From Verrucomicrobiota bacterium (GTDB lineage: Bacteria > Verrucomicrobiota > Verrucomicrobiia > Opitutales > Opitutaceae): a DNA stretch of 64,000 nucleotides. Where the stretch lies: positions 79,958 to 143,957 of the forward strand of contig JAEYWP010000013.1 in assembly GCA_023428905.1 (NCBI GenBank), read 5' to 3'. The position numbers and the translations under genes are program-made. Below the pieces are notes generated by a model. The model worked only from the letters and a program-made list of their open reading frames with translations. It was not told the DNA's origin and ran no database searches. Shown in pieces: positions 41,849 through 50,856 of this stretch. Positions within the stretch are counted from its first letter, which is position 1. Every line of letters starts with the position of its first letter.

Positions 41849-41860
41849 GGGTAAACGGGG

Positions 41861-42973
41861 TTAAGCGGCGTCGCGGGCGGCTTTTTCCGCCCGGCGCGTC
41901 TTCAGCTGGAAGAAATAGTAGCGGTGCGTCCGATACACGACGGCGAGAATCTCGGCCACCGCCTGGTAAAGCTCGCTCGGGATCGGTTCGTCCACCCGGC
42001 CCAGCGCATACAGCATGCGGGCAACCGGGCGGTTCTCGACCATGGGAACGCCATGCTCGGCGGCCATCGCCTTGATGCGGCGGGCAAACTGGTTTTCGCC
42101 CTTGGCAAGGACGATGGGAGCCTGGTCGCGGCCGCGTTCATAACGAAGGGCGACGGCATAGTGGGTCGGATTGGTCACGACCACATCAGCGGTCGGCACC
42201 TGTTCCAGCATCTGGCGCTGCAGGAGGCGGCGGGCCATCCGGCGCATCACACCCTTCACCCGGCCGTCACCTTCGCTCTGCTTGTGTTCATCCTTCACTT
42301 CCTGACGTGTCATCATCAGGTCGCGATTGGTTTTGTAGCGCTCGTACGCATACCCGATGGCTGCGATCACGCCGAGGGCGAGGATGGCCTTGCCGAAAAA
42401 CGCCATGGTGGTGCGCTTCAGGTAAGTGCCCAGGTAGTTGGCATCCACCGGTGCGCTGTAGAGAGGGTCCTCCAGCAAGCCTTTCGCCGCACCCCAGACC
42501 ACCACCGCGATGGCGGTGAGCTTGAGCGCATCCACCAGGCCGTGGACCCACATGTCCTTGGACGCAAACCGCTGCAGGCCGGCGACAAAGTTCAGTTTTT
42601 CAAACTTCAGGCCGATCGTTTCAGGCGTGAAATTGAAGCCGCTCTGCAGGCCGCCTGCCAGGATACCGGCGAGAGCGGCAACGCCGAGGATGGGAGCAAT
42701 GATCTTGGCAACCACGAGGGCGACCTCGGTCAATTGGTTGGGGACCGCATCCAACTGAAGGGTGATGCTTCCCAAGCTGCCAAAAAGGTGAATCGCCATG
42801 GCGCTCAGCTCCCGGGCGGTCGAGCCGAGCGTGAGCGAAAAGATGCCCATCGCGGCCGCCAGTGAGATCACGACCGCGATCTCGGGCGACTTGGCGAATT
42901 GGCCCTTTTCCAAGGCATCGTGCAGCCGCTTCTCGGTCGGCTGCTCTGTCTTGGAATCTTTGTCTTCGGCCAT
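41861..42973 (-). CDS. flhB: Flagellar export switch protein FlhB
   Basis: A 370-residue protein with four membrane segments and a cytoplasmic domain containing the autocleavage motif NPTH in VVTNPTHYAVALRYERGRD (about 275-293). Cleavage between Asn and Pro switches export from rod/hook to filament substrates with FliK. The N-terminal KDSKTEQPTEKRLHDALEKGQFAKS is diagnostic. It has one of the few clear Shine-Dalgarno sequences in the block (GGGGAGG upstream of the ATG). A sigma-54-type element precedes it, so it may start a subtranscript separate from fliR. Confidence 0.95.
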   Translation of the reverse strand: MAEDKDSKTEQPTEKRLHDALEKGQFAKSPEIAVVISLAAAMGIFSLTLGSTARELSAMAIHLFGSLGSITLQLDAVPNQLTEVALVVAKIIAPILGVAALAGILAGGLQSGFNFTPETIGLKFEKLNFVAGLQRFASKDMWVHGLVDALKLTAIAVVVWGAAKGLLEDPLYSAPVDANYLGTYLKRTTMAFFGKAILALGVIAAIGYAYERYKTNRDLMMTRQEVKDEHKQSEGDGRVKGVMRRMARRLLQRQMLEQVPTADVVVTNPTHYAVALRYERGRDQAPIVLAKGENQFARRIKAMAAEHGVPMVENRPVARMLYALGRVDEPIPSELYQAVAEILAVVYRTHRYYFFQLKTRRAEKAARDAA

Positions 42974-42988
42974 GGGGTCCTCCCCTAA

Positions 42989-43004
42989 TGCAGGCGCGAT
43001 GCCA
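42989..43004 (-). promoter_or_regulatory. Sigma-54-type promoter upstream of flhB
   Basis: On the minus strand TGGCATCGCGCCTGCA, the same TGGCAT-N5-CTGCA form as before fliA, inside the 165-bp fliR-flhB gap. The -12 GC lies 15-17 bases before the ATG at 42973, so the predicted leader is only about 5 bases and would exclude the Shine-Dalgarno; the true start may be shifted, or the site may be fortuitous. Confidence 0.5.
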
Positions 43005-43138
43005 GCACGGTCCCACCTCCCCTATCTGTTTGGTATGCTTACACTTGAGTCAGTCGATGCCACGCGGCGGCCACCGCTGCTGCCGACCGTGATTCTGGGG
43101 TGAACCCCCTCCGGCAAAACTTGCCGTGCTCCCGGGGC

Positions 43139-43891
43139 TTACCCGGCCACCATCTCCAAAATACGGAACGGCACGTCGCGAAACTCCGGCGCGAGATAAC
43201 GAACGACCAGGGCCCCAGAGCCGGAGAACAGGAGAATTCCGACCATTGCTTTCACCGGATAACTCACGAAAAAGACGTTCATTTTCGGCACCGCGCGCCC
43301 CAGCACGGAGAACGCGAGGTTGACGAGGAAGTTCATGGCCACGAAGGGCGCGGCAATGCGGAAGCCCAGTTCCAGCACGCGGCCCGTCCCGACGATCAGG
43401 TGTTCCACCGCCATCGTGCTATAGCCGGGGGCGCCGGCGGGCGCGAAGTCGAAGCTGCGCGCGAAAGCGCTGATCGCACCCAGGTGTCCGCCGAGCAGGA
43501 AAAACATCACGCCGGCAAAGGTCGCGAGGAAGGCGGCCAGCGGTTCGGACGAGGGAGCGGGTGCGTCGATCCCGGGTGCAGCCATCAACCCGATCTCCTG
43601 CGTGATCAGGCGTCCGGCCACATCCACAGCGGCAAAGACGAGTCGCCCCACAAAACCAAACACCAGGCCCAGGATCACCTCCGAAAGGCTGGCGAGAATG
43701 AGGCTCAGGTTCCCCCCGGGAAGCTGCGTGGCGTAGGGAACAAGTCCATACAGCAGGGTGGCCAGCATGGCCGCGATCGCCAGGCGCATCGTGGCCGGCA
43801 TCGGCCGGTTTCCCAGGGTGGGAAGGAGGAGCACCAGGCCCACGCCGCGCAGGAAAACCATCATCCAGGTAAAAAGGTGCTCGACCGGCAT
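43139..43891 (-). CDS. fliR: Flagellar export gate protein FliR
   Basis: A 250-residue polytopic protein with about six hydrophobic segments (LFTWMMVFLRGVGLVLLLPTL at the N-terminus; LILASLSEVILGLVFGFVGRL, a conserved FliR region). It forms the gate with FliP5-FliQ4. It is separated from fliQ by 126 bp, unusually large for this pair, and from flhB by 165 bp that contain a sigma-54-type element. No gene lies in those gaps. Length is typical. Confidence 0.92.
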   Translation of the reverse strand: MPVEHLFTWMMVFLRGVGLVLLLPTLGNRPMPATMRLAIAAMLATLLYGLVPYATQLPGGNLSLILASLSEVILGLVFGFVGRLVFAAVDVAGRLITQEIGLMAAPGIDAPAPSSEPLAAFLATFAGVMFFLLGGHLGAISAFARSFDFAPAGAPGYSTMAVEHLIVGTGRVLELGFRIAAPFVAMNFLVNLAFSVLGRAVPKMNVFFVSYPVKAMVGILLFSGSGALVVRYLAPEFRDVPFRILEMVAG

Positions 43892-44017
43892 GGCGGAGGC
43901 GGACGTGTCGGTTCAGGTCGGCGGCAACTGCGGGTGGACTCTGGAAGACAGGATCATGGTCAGCGGCAAAACGCGCGTGCACGCGGATGACGCCGCGGCT
44001 CGCGATCGGTCACCGCC

Positions 44018-44287
44018 TCAGTGGCCCAAGCTCCCCATCTGCGTGAGGGTGCGGATGGTGTATTCACTCAGTGATCGCAGCAGCCACGGTCCGAGGGCGA
44101 TGCAGAGCACGGCCAGCGCGATCAGCTTCGGCGCAAACGTCAGGGTCATTTCCTGAATACTGGTGACCGACTGGAGCAGGCTGGTGATCAACCCCACCAC
44201 CAGCGTCACCGCCAAAAACGGCGCCACCACATACAGCGCAAATAGGACCACGCCTTTAAAGAGGTCGACGGCAAGTTCGGGAGTCAT
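44018..44287 (-). CDS. fliQ: Flagellar export gate protein FliQ
   Basis: An 89-residue protein of two membrane hairpin segments: MTPELAVDLFKGVVLFALYVV and VGLITSLLQSVTSIQEMTLTFAPKL are the usual FliQ signature, with the second helix IALAVLCIALGPWLL. The length is exactly that of the family. The ATG at 44287 was chosen over one 21 codons upstream because homology begins there; the upstream codons overlap a dispersed repeat (44337-44393) that separates fliQ from fliP. Confidence 0.93.
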   Translation of the reverse strand: MTPELAVDLFKGVVLFALYVVAPFLAVTLVVGLITSLLQSVTSIQEMTLTFAPKLIALAVLCIALGPWLLRSLSEYTIRTLTQMGSLGH

Positions 44288-44404
44288 GGGGAGTTTATGA
44301 TTGATGCTATATGATTTCCGACCCGGAGGATGTGTCTGGTCACTGGTCACTTCGCGCGGCTCCGGCGCGCGTCCTTCGTCCTTCTCATTTCGAGCGGTTC
44401 CGCA
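44288..44404. repeat. fliP-fliQ spacer with TCATTCGTCATT-type repeat copy
   Basis: The 117-bp spacer contains GGTCACTGGTCACTTCGCGC and CTTCGTCCTTCTCATTTCGAG (44337-44393), a diverged copy of the repeat at 53873-53930 and, inverted, at 13227-13255. No gene or terminator is seen. Confidence 0.5.
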
Positions 44405-45319
44405 TCACATACGAAAACTCTCGACGATGCTTTTCACCACCAGGTGCCAGCCGTCGACCAGAACGAAGAGCAGCAGCTTGAAGGGCAGGGCCACGACGGT
44501 GGGCGGCATCATCATCATGCCGAGCGCCATCAGCACGGAGGAGACGAGGAAGTCGATCACGAGGAAGGGCAGGAAGAGCAGGAAGCCCATTTGAAAGGCG
44601 GTCTGGAGCTCGCTGATGACAAACGCGGGGATCACCACGCGCATCGGCAGTTCGTTCACCGGCGTCGGGCCGAAGCGGCCGAGCTGGAGGAAAAACTCGA
44701 GGTCGCGCGTCCGCGTCTGCTTGAGCATGAAATCCTTCAGCGGGATCGACGCCTGGTCGAAGGCCACGGTCGACGTGATTTGTCCCGCCATGTAGGGCTG
44801 CAGTGCCTCGTTGTTCACCCGCTCGAAAACGGGACCCATGAGGAAGAAGGTCAGAAAGAGGGATAGGCCCACCAGGATCTGGTTGGACGGGGCAGACGGG
44901 ACGCCGAGTGCGGTGCGGACGAAGCCGAGCACAATCACGATGCGCGTGAAGCTCGTCATCATGATGACGATCGACGGCGCCAGCGTGAGCAGCGTCATCA
45001 CCAGGACGATCTGGATCGCAATGCCCACGTCGCCCGGGCGATTGGTGCCCTCGAGCCCGATGTTCAGGCGTAGGGGCTGGGAGGGGCCCGAGGCCGCCGG
45101 CGTGGTGATGGCCGGTGCAGCTGGCGTGGTGGCAGGGAGGGCGAGGGTGGTCTGACCTGCCGGGGTCGGCGGGGTCTGGGCCCGGGCCGTGGGTGCGAGA
45201 AAAAGGCAGGCGAGACACGCTGCCGCCAGAAGCACCCAGCGCAGGAGGAGGGAGCTGCCTGCTAGGGAGGGGAGCGCTGCGCCGGCGGTGAAAGAGGGTG
45301 TGAGGCCGGCGGGGGTCAT
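44405..45319 (-). CDS. fliP: Flagellar export gate protein FliP
   Basis: A 304-residue protein with an N-terminal signal sequence (WVLLAAACLACLFLAPTARA), a Thr/Pro/Ala-rich stretch (about 48-85), and the FliP core: VLVMTLLTLAPSIVIMMTSFTRIVIVLGFVRTALG region, SLFLTFFLMGPVF, and the C-terminal MGFLLFLPFLVIDFLVSSVL with MMMMPP. FliP forms the pore of the export gate. The first ATG overlaps the fliO stop by 4 bp. A longer mature N-terminus than in enterobacteria is the only oddity. Confidence 0.95.
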   Translation of the reverse strand: MTPAGLTPSFTAGAALPSLAGSSLLLRWVLLAAACLACLFLAPTARAQTPPTPAGQTTLALPATTPAAPAITTPAASGPSQPLRLNIGLEGTNRPGDVGIAIQIVLVMTLLTLAPSIVIMMTSFTRIVIVLGFVRTALGVPSAPSNQILVGLSLFLTFFLMGPVFERVNNEALQPYMAGQITSTVAFDQASIPLKDFMLKQTRTRDLEFFLQLGRFGPTPVNELPMRVVIPAFVISELQTAFQMGFLLFLPFLVIDFLVSSVLMALGMMMMPPTVVALPFKLLLFVLVDGWHLVVKSIVESFRM

Positions 45320-45918
45320 GAGCGGCCCTTCGCGAAATCGGGAGGTGTTTCCTCCGGGTGCGTGTCCTCACCGTCGAGCCGCGCCAGCAACTGTATTTGC
45401 CCCGTGGTGACGCCGAGGAGCATCTTTTTTCCCTCGTAGTTTGCGACCACGAGGTACTGGCGGTTGCCGAGGGGGCGGGTTTCCTCGATCTGAAGCTTGC
45501 GGGGACCGCGTGACACCAGGGGGCCGCCGCGCCGCCGCTGGAGCAGGACCCAGGCGCCGGCCGCGGCCAGGACGAGGGCGACCACGGCGATGGCGCCACT
45601 GCCGCCGGAGTCCTCCCGCGTGCTGAGGGCTGACCCGGGCCGTTGGGCCGAGTCCTTGGGATAAATGATCGTACCGGGTGCAGCGGAACCCGCGGTCGCA
45701 CTCCCTTCCGTTGAAGGCGGGGTGATCTCACCCCGCGTGGAACGTTGCTCCACCGCCGCGTCGGCGGCGACGGACTCTGAAATCTGGGTGGCAGGCACCG
45801 CGGTGCCGGCGGACACGTCTTCGGGGGCTGCACTCATCGGCTGCGCCGTCGCCAAAACGGCGCAGCCGATTACCACTAGCAGCCAGCGGGTGACGCTGGT
45901 AAAGGGACGAAAGGTCAT
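45316..45918 (-). CDS. fliO: Flagellar biosynthesis protein FliO
   Basis: A 200-residue protein with a signal-like N-terminus (WLLVVIGCAVLATAQPMSA), a low-complexity periplasmic stretch, one membrane segment (SGAIAVVALVLAAAGAWVLL) and the cytoplasmic FliO domain (KLQIEETRPLGNRQYLVVANYEGKKMLLGVT, in pieces, near 140-175). FliO assists FliP ring assembly. It overlaps fliP by 4 bp. Sequence conservation of FliO is low; gene order between fliN and fliP supports the call. Confidence 0.88.
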   Translation of the reverse strand: MTFRPFTSVTRWLLVVIGCAVLATAQPMSAAPEDVSAGTAVPATQISESVAADAAVEQRSTRGEITPPSTEGSATAGSAAPGTIIYPKDSAQRPGSALSTREDSGGSGAIAVVALVLAAAGAWVLLQRRRGGPLVSRGPRKLQIEETRPLGNRQYLVVANYEGKKMLLGVTTGQIQLLARLDGEDTHPEETPPDFAKGRS

Positions 45919-45977
45919 GAAGCGATGCGGGGGTCGGGGGCCTGGCTTCGGGGCTGGCGAAGCAAGGCGGGGGCGGA

Positions 45978-46226
45978 CTAGCCGCGCGAGCCGACCAGCT
46001 CGGTGATCTTGATGCCGAAGCTGTCCTCCACCACGACCACCTCGCCGTAGGCGATGAGCTTGTCGTTGACGTAGAGGCCGACGGGATCGCTTGCATGCTG
46101 CGCCAGCTGGATGACGGCGCCGGGGGCAAGTTCGAGCACCTCACGCATGGGGAGCTGGCAGGAGCCGAGCTGCACCGTGACCTTGACTTTGACGTCGAGG
46201 ACGAGATCGAGGGTCTTATCTTCCAT
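45978..46226 (-). CDS. fliN: Flagellar motor switch protein FliN
   Basis: An 82-residue protein that is essentially one SpoA/SPOR-type surface-of-antigen domain (LDVKVKVTVQLGSCQLPMRE, LAPGAVIQL, VGLYVNDKLIAYGEVVVVED, FGIKITEL). FliN forms the bottom of the C-ring with FliM. It is shorter than the E. coli protein because the N-terminal extension is missing; the core is complete. It overlaps fliM by 11 bp. Confidence 0.93.
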   Translation of the reverse strand: MEDKTLDLVLDVKVKVTVQLGSCQLPMREVLELAPGAVIQLAQHASDPVGLYVNDKLIAYGEVVVVEDSFGIKITELVGSRG

Positions 46227-47262
46227 GGGGATGAGGCTTGGGTTCGGAGATTTCCTCCGAGGTGAGCTTGCGGGTGAGGTTCACCGCCACGCGGTCTCCA
46301 TCGAGACCGACCGTGCCGACAAACTTGGGCGAGCCATTGAGGGTGACGCGGGTCTCTTCGAGGATCCGCGGGGGAAGCTCGAGAATGTCACCCACCCGGA
46401 GGCTGGTGATTTCGCGCAGCGAAAGTTCAAAGGCATCCCATTCCGCGCGGGTCGGGATGGTGATGTTTTGGTACACCGGCTTCCACTCCGCCTTCACCGA
46501 GATCGAGCCCGGGGTGGAGTCCTTCTGCCGGCGCGCCTGCATCGTCTTCACCATCGGCTCGATGGTGTAATACGGAACGCCGATCTGGATCTGTTCCGCG
46601 CAGTCGCCGAAGTTGGCCTCGATCGTCAGCCCGAGGATGATCGCATCCTTCGGCGAGGTCTGGAGAAAGCGTCCGTTGTTTTCGTGCCCGATCACCTGCG
46701 GATGCAGTTCCTTCTCGTGCTTCCACTGGTGGCACCACTCCTCGAGGATGATCATGATCACGTCCTCGAGCAGCGCGATTTCGATCTCGGTCAGGTAGCG
46801 CTCCAGCTTCACCGAGTGGCCGCGACCACCCAGCATGCGGTCGACAAGGGTGAGGGCGAGGCGGGGATTGATGTCGAGGATGCCGACCCCGAGCATGGGC
46901 TCCGCCTTGAACAGGCAGACGTGGGTCGGGTTGGGCAGGCTGTCGGTAAATTTCTGATACGTGAGGGTGGTCAGCTTCGCCATCTTCAGGGCGAACTCCA
47001 TCCTCAGGAAAAGCGAAAGGCGCGCGGTCAGGTAGCGGATGAAATCCTCGTGCAGCAGGCGCAGGCGGCGCAGCTCGACTTCGGTGAGGAAGACCGGATT
47101 GCGAAAATCGTAGGTCTCGATCTTCGGCGCCTCGCGTCCGTCCACCGGCCCGCCGTCCGAACGAAAGATCTGCTGCTTCGGCGGGGCGATCGCCTCGGAA
47201 AGCAGCTTGTCGATCTCGCTCTGGTCGAGAACGTCGTTCAGCGGTTGGTTGTCGTCGGCCAT
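46216..47262 (-). CDS. fliM: Flagellar motor switch protein FliM
   Basis: A 348-residue C-ring protein. The N-terminal CheY-P docking motif is present as LDQSEIDKLLSE (residues about 12-23). A CheC-like middle domain follows (about 50-240; VGILDINPRLALTLVDRMLGG), then a SpoA domain (about 260-340; LREITSLRVGDILEL). Presence of the docking motif implies phospho-CheY control although cheY is outside the window. The final codons overlap fliN. Confidence 0.95.
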   Translation of the reverse strand: MADDNQPLNDVLDQSEIDKLLSEAIAPPKQQIFRSDGGPVDGREAPKIETYDFRNPVFLTEVELRRLRLLHEDFIRYLTARLSLFLRMEFALKMAKLTTLTYQKFTDSLPNPTHVCLFKAEPMLGVGILDINPRLALTLVDRMLGGRGHSVKLERYLTEIEIALLEDVIMIILEEWCHQWKHEKELHPQVIGHENNGRFLQTSPKDAIILGLTIEANFGDCAEQIQIGVPYYTIEPMVKTMQARRQKDSTPGSISVKAEWKPVYQNITIPTRAEWDAFELSLREITSLRVGDILELPPRILEETRVTLNGSPKFVGTVGLDGDRVAVNLTRKLTSEEISEPKPHPHGR

Positions 47263-47283
47263 GGGAGACGCAGCGGTGCGGGT

Positions 47284-47916
47284 TTACTGCACCACGAACT
47301 CGGAAAAATAGACCTGCTCGGCCACGCGCTTGCCCAGCGCCTGGTTGTAGGCGGCGATCAGCTTCTCGCGGATGAGATTTTTCGCGCCCGCCTCCTCCAG
47401 GTCGGAAAGGGAGAGCGAGGAGAGGACATTGAGGGTGACGTCGAGGAGCTTGGGGCGGTTGTTTTCAAACTGCCCGCGCAGGCTCTTCTCCGCCCCGGTG
47501 ACGATGAAGGTCGTCTTGAGGTAGCGCGTGCCCATCGTGCCGGCGAGGTTCACCACGATGTTGGTGAACTCGTAGGTGTTGGCGGGACCGGCGGCGGCGT
47601 CCTTCTTGCCGTGGCCGCCCTTTTCCTCATGCGCGGGCGCCTCGGCTGCCGCCTCTGCCGCGCCGTGTTCCTCGGCCGAGGCGTCGGCGGCGTCGCCTGC
47701 GGCGGCGGGGGTCGCCAGTTCCTTCTTCAGTTGGGGAAGGAGGACAAACTGGCCGATGGCGAAACTCAGCCCGGGGGCGAGGATCAGGACCGCAATCAGC
47801 GGAATCAGCCCGCCGATGCCACCCTTCTTCGGGGTCTCGACGGCGGCATCGGCCGCGGGGGCGGCCGGTGCTTCGCCCTTCTGGGCGGCGGGTGCGGGTT
47901 CTTTGGCTGCGGCCAT
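47284..47916 (-). CDS. fliL: Flagellar basal-body associated protein FliL
   Basis: A 210-residue single-pass protein: an Ala/Glu-rich cytoplasmic N-terminus, one membrane segment (GGLIPLIAVLILAPGLSFAI), an acidic/Ala linker with a HGKK-type stretch, and a periplasmic FliL domain (YEFTNIVVNLAGTMGTRYLK, LLDVTLNVLSSLSLSDLE, VYFSEFVVQ). FliL rings support stators. It lies between the hook gene and fliM. The N-terminal linker is longer than average. Confidence 0.9.
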   Translation of the reverse strand: MAAAKEPAPAAQKGEAPAAPAADAAVETPKKGGIGGLIPLIAVLILAPGLSFAIGQFVLLPQLKKELATPAAAGDAADASAEEHGAAEAAAEAPAHEEKGGHGKKDAAAGPANTYEFTNIVVNLAGTMGTRYLKTTFIVTGAEKSLRGQFENNRPKLLDVTLNVLSSLSLSDLEEAGAKNLIREKLIAAYNQALGKRVAEQVYFSEFVVQ

Positions 47917-47938
47917 GGAATACGGGGGCGGTTAGGCG

Positions 47939-48802
47939 TCAGCGCTTCAGATTGACGACTTCCTCGAGCACCTGGTCGGAAACACTGATCAGGCGGGAAG
48001 ACGCCTGGAAGGCGCGCTGGGTGGAGATCATGTTGGCGAACTCGTCCGTCAGGTCGACGTTGGCCAGTTCGAGGGTGCCGCCCTGGATCGAGCCCAGGCC
48101 GTTGCTGCCGGGAGCATTGGCGGCGGAGAGGGTCAGGCCACCGATCGGACCGGCGGCGGAGAAGCCGGTGAAGAGGTTGTTGCCTTCCTTCATCAGCGCG
48201 GTCGGGTCGGAGAAATTCTGGAGCAGCACCTGGTTGGTGCGGGCGGAGCTGCCGTCGGAGTAGAACTCCACCAGGTAGCCGGCCTTGTCGAAACTGAAGG
48301 ACTGCAGCTCGGTCCCGGTCGGCGGGGTGCCGAGCTGGATCGCTCCCACCGTGGACGGCAGGGTGCCGCCGGAGCCGCCGGTCAGACCCTGCACATTGTA
48401 ACCCTGCGCGGTCACGAGGTATTTGTTGTCGTCGATACGGAACTCGCCCGAGCGCGTGGCGTATTCGGTGCCGTCCGGGCTGGTGACTCGGAAGAAGCCG
48501 TTGCCGGAGACGCCGAGGTCGGTGTTGTAGCCGGTCGGGGTGAGCACACCCTGGGTGAAACGCGCGGTGATGTGGGACATCTGCACACCGGTGCCGACCT
48601 GCATGGCCGAGGTGTTGGAGGTCGATCCACTGGACGGCGTGGAGGTGCGCAGGGTATTGCTGAAGCTGTCGGCGAAGGTGGTGCGCGACGCCTTGTAGGA
48701 CGTCGTATTCACATTGGCGATATTGTTGCCGATGATCTCGAGGTTCTTCGTGAAGCTGCGCAGTGCGCTGACGCCCGAGGTGAGTGTGCCGATGAGTGAC
48801 AT
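47939..48802 (-). CDS. flgE: Flagellar hook protein FlgE (short)
   Basis: A 287-residue axial protein. N-terminus LTSGVSALRSFTKNLEIIGNNIANVNTTSYKAS and C-terminus DEFANMISTQRAFQASSRLI are the conserved rod/hook ends; the middle includes GNGFFRVTSPDG and an FlgE-like beta domain (PPTGTELQSFSFDKAG). At 287 residues it is close to the size of rod protein FlgG as well as short hook proteins; its position after flgD and fliK supports FlgE. No other hook gene is in the window. Confidence 0.85.
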   Translation of the reverse strand: MSLIGTLTSGVSALRSFTKNLEIIGNNIANVNTTSYKASRTTFADSFSNTLRTSTPSSGSTSNTSAMQVGTGVQMSHITARFTQGVLTPTGYNTDLGVSGNGFFRVTSPDGTEYATRSGEFRIDDNKYLVTAQGYNVQGLTGGSGGTLPSTVGAIQLGTPPTGTELQSFSFDKAGYLVEFYSDGSSARTNQVLLQNFSDPTALMKEGNNLFTGFSAAGPIGGLTLSAANAPGSNGLGSIQGGTLELANVDLTDEFANMISTQRAFQASSRLISVSDQVLEEVVNLKR

Positions 48803-48838
48803 GGAAAGGAGAGATTGGGTTGGGCTGGAGGCGGGGGA

Positions 48839-49273
48839 TCAGGCGGCGGGCACGCTGGTTTCAGCGTTGGCGGCGACCTGCTTGAGGGCGGAGAGGGAGT
48901 AGAGCTTTCCCCCGACGATGAGCTTGGGCGTGCCGTCGGCGGCATCGATTCCGGTGACCGCGCCGGTGACGTCGGACGTTCCGCCGTCCACCGTGACTTC
49001 GCGGCCGAGGAGGGTGCTGGCGGAGGCGAGCTCCGAGGCGGAGCGCAGCTCGCCAAAGCCCTTCACCATCTGGTTGCTCTGCTCAAGGGCGGTAAACTGG
49101 GCCATCTGGGCGATGAAGGACGTGTCCTCCATCGGCTTCATCGGATCCTGCTTCGCCAGCTGCACGGTGATGAGTTTCAGAAAATCATCCTGGCCGAGCG
49201 TCTTCTGCGGAACGCGGCCGGCATAGGCGGAGGAATCCGCGGACGTCGTTTGGGTGTTGGAAGTGACCTGCAT
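48839..49273 (-). CDS. flgD: Flagellar hook-assembly scaffold FlgD
   Basis: A 144-residue protein with the FlgD N-terminal region (LGQDDFLKLITVQLAKQDPM, then FIAQMAQFTALEQSNQMVKG) and one short beta domain. FlgD caps the growing hook and is exported without a signal peptide. It is shorter than enterobacterial FlgD (about 230 residues) because the FnIII/tudor-like C-terminal part is mostly absent, a form seen in other phyla. It lies 36 bp before flgE and 11 bp after fliK. Confidence 0.9.
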   Translation of the reverse strand: MQVTSNTQTTSADSSAYAGRVPQKTLGQDDFLKLITVQLAKQDPMKPMEDTSFIAQMAQFTALEQSNQMVKGFGELRSASELASASTLLGREVTVDGGTSDVTGAVTGIDAADGTPKLIVGGKLYSLSALKQVAANAETSVPAA

Positions 49274-49284
49274 GGGGACGGTTG

Positions 49285-50748
49285 TTAGGCGATGGCGTGG
49301 AGAAGACCGGTCGCTTCAGGCCGGGGAGCCGGCGCGACAGCGGTCGGATTTGTAGAGGTGGAAGCACTACGCGCGGCGGTCGTGGCCACGGTCTGCTCAA
49401 AGGAGGCCTGCTCGGCTGAACGCTGCTGACGGGACGAATCCCCGCCGGCGGTGAAGCCGGAGCCGCTGAAAACCGGATCGGCCACGCGATACGGGCGTGG
49501 GTCGGAGCTGTTGGACTGCTGCTGCCACTCACGGGCAATCGCATCGCGCAGCTCGGGGGAGTCGGTCCGGAAGGTGGCCTGCACCTGGCCTTCGCGGTAC
49601 TCCACGCGGATGGAAAGTTTTTCCTGCTGGCCGAAATCGAAGCGAACCTCGACGGTGTTGCGGTCGATCGCCCATAGCCCGTCCGCGATGTCGCGGATTT
49701 CGTGCACCAGGGAAGCAGCGTGGGAAGCAGGCGCGGGGGTGGCTTCCACGACACGGGCCGCCTGGGTCGAGGCACCGGGGCCCGGCAAAACCTGTCCCAC
49801 CAGGGTGTCCCCTGGGAGCGTGGGCTGTGCGTTGAGCGTTTCCGGTGTCATGAGCTTGCCCGAGTTTGCAGCGAACGTGCCAAGCGCGGCCTGAGTCGCC
49901 GGAAGTCCCTCATCCGACGTGGCTTGCGGCACGTTTTTTAAAGTCGACGCTAGGGAAACCTCCCCACGGGAGCTGGTGGGGAGAGACCCCGCGGAAAAAT
50001 TTTCCGGGTGGTTGAGGCCACGTGTCAGACCCGCGTTACGGCCGCTCGCAGCAGAGCGTCCAGATACCGGAGCCGTGCCTGGAGCCGCCGCGGCGCTTGC
50101 CTCGGCTGCGACGGCCGAGGCCGACGCCTGCAGCGTCGCTTCGGCAGCCGAGGGCATCGGCCGCGCGTTGGCCTCCAGGCCCGCACCCGATTGCCCGCCC
50201 TGGCTGACAGGCGTTTGTGCCGTGGGCAGAGGAGTGGAGCGTCCGGCGTTGCCGTCAGAAGGGCTGCCTTCCGAGCCAGTGCGGGGAGTCGGTTCTGTCG
50301 AGGGCTTTGTCCCCGGCACCGGTGCCGGGTTGGCGGCGCTCGCCGATGCGGCGGTTTCCGGGGTCAGGCGGTACTCGAGGGTTTCAGTTCCGCTCGCGAG
50401 TTGTTCGACGAGCGAGGTGTCCTCGCCTGCGACGCGGCTAAAGGCGCGCTCCGGGAGGCCGGGCTCAGCGGGCGGCGGCGTGGCCGGGGCGGGGGGTTGC
50501 AGCGCAAGCGCGGCGAGGAGTGCCAGCTGCTCCGCAGTCAACGGAGCCACCGGCACGGGCGACGCACAGGGCGCTTCACCCGGGAGGGTCGCGGCGTCAT
50601 CACACTTCGCCAGCAGCGTCTCAAACGGCGCGCCGGCGTTTTCCTGCAGCACGCCGGAGGCGTCAGAGGTGGTGGGCGCAAACAGGCCGAGCGACGCATC
50701 AGCGGCGGTGGTCTCGGCGGAAAGGGAGGTGGAACAGGGGGACGGCAT
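49285..50748 (-). CDS. fliK: Flagellar hook-length control protein FliK
   Basis: A 487-residue protein, mostly Ala/Thr/Ser/Pro-rich and probably disordered (about 1-370), with a folded C-terminal Flg_hook domain: NTVEVRFDFGQQEKLSIRVEYREG in two pieces and ATFRTDSPELRDAIAREWQ. FliK is an exported molecular ruler that triggers the FlhB substrate switch. Position directly before flgD fits. The long GC-rich low-complexity region generates open frames on the other strand that I do not call. Confidence 0.88.
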   Translation of the reverse strand: MPSPCSTSLSAETTAADASLGLFAPTTSDASGVLQENAGAPFETLLAKCDDAATLPGEAPCASPVPVAPLTAEQLALLAALALQPPAPATPPPAEPGLPERAFSRVAGEDTSLVEQLASGTETLEYRLTPETAASASAANPAPVPGTKPSTEPTPRTGSEGSPSDGNAGRSTPLPTAQTPVSQGGQSGAGLEANARPMPSAAEATLQASASAVAAEASAAAAPGTAPVSGRSAASGRNAGLTRGLNHPENFSAGSLPTSSRGEVSLASTLKNVPQATSDEGLPATQAALGTFAANSGKLMTPETLNAQPTLPGDTLVGQVLPGPGASTQAARVVEATPAPASHAASLVHEIRDIADGLWAIDRNTVEVRFDFGQQEKLSIRVEYREGQVQATFRTDSPELRDAIAREWQQQSNSSDPRPYRVADPVFSGSGFTAGGDSSRQQRSAEQASFEQTVATTAARSASTSTNPTAVAPAPRPEATGLLHAIA

Positions 50749-50856
50749 GGAATCGGGCTGCCCTTCCGTGGGCCTGAGTCCTCGAGCCGTCCTTGGCGCG
50801 AGTGTGGAGGTGTGACGCGACGGGGTCGCGGTGCCCGCGGTGCGGGCTGGGAAAGA

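Noticed and set aside
38616..41854. Very long plus-strand open frames opposite flhF and flhA
   Set aside because: Antisense shadows of GC-rich genes; composition (many His, Gln, Asp, Arg) and absence of motifs show they are not coding.
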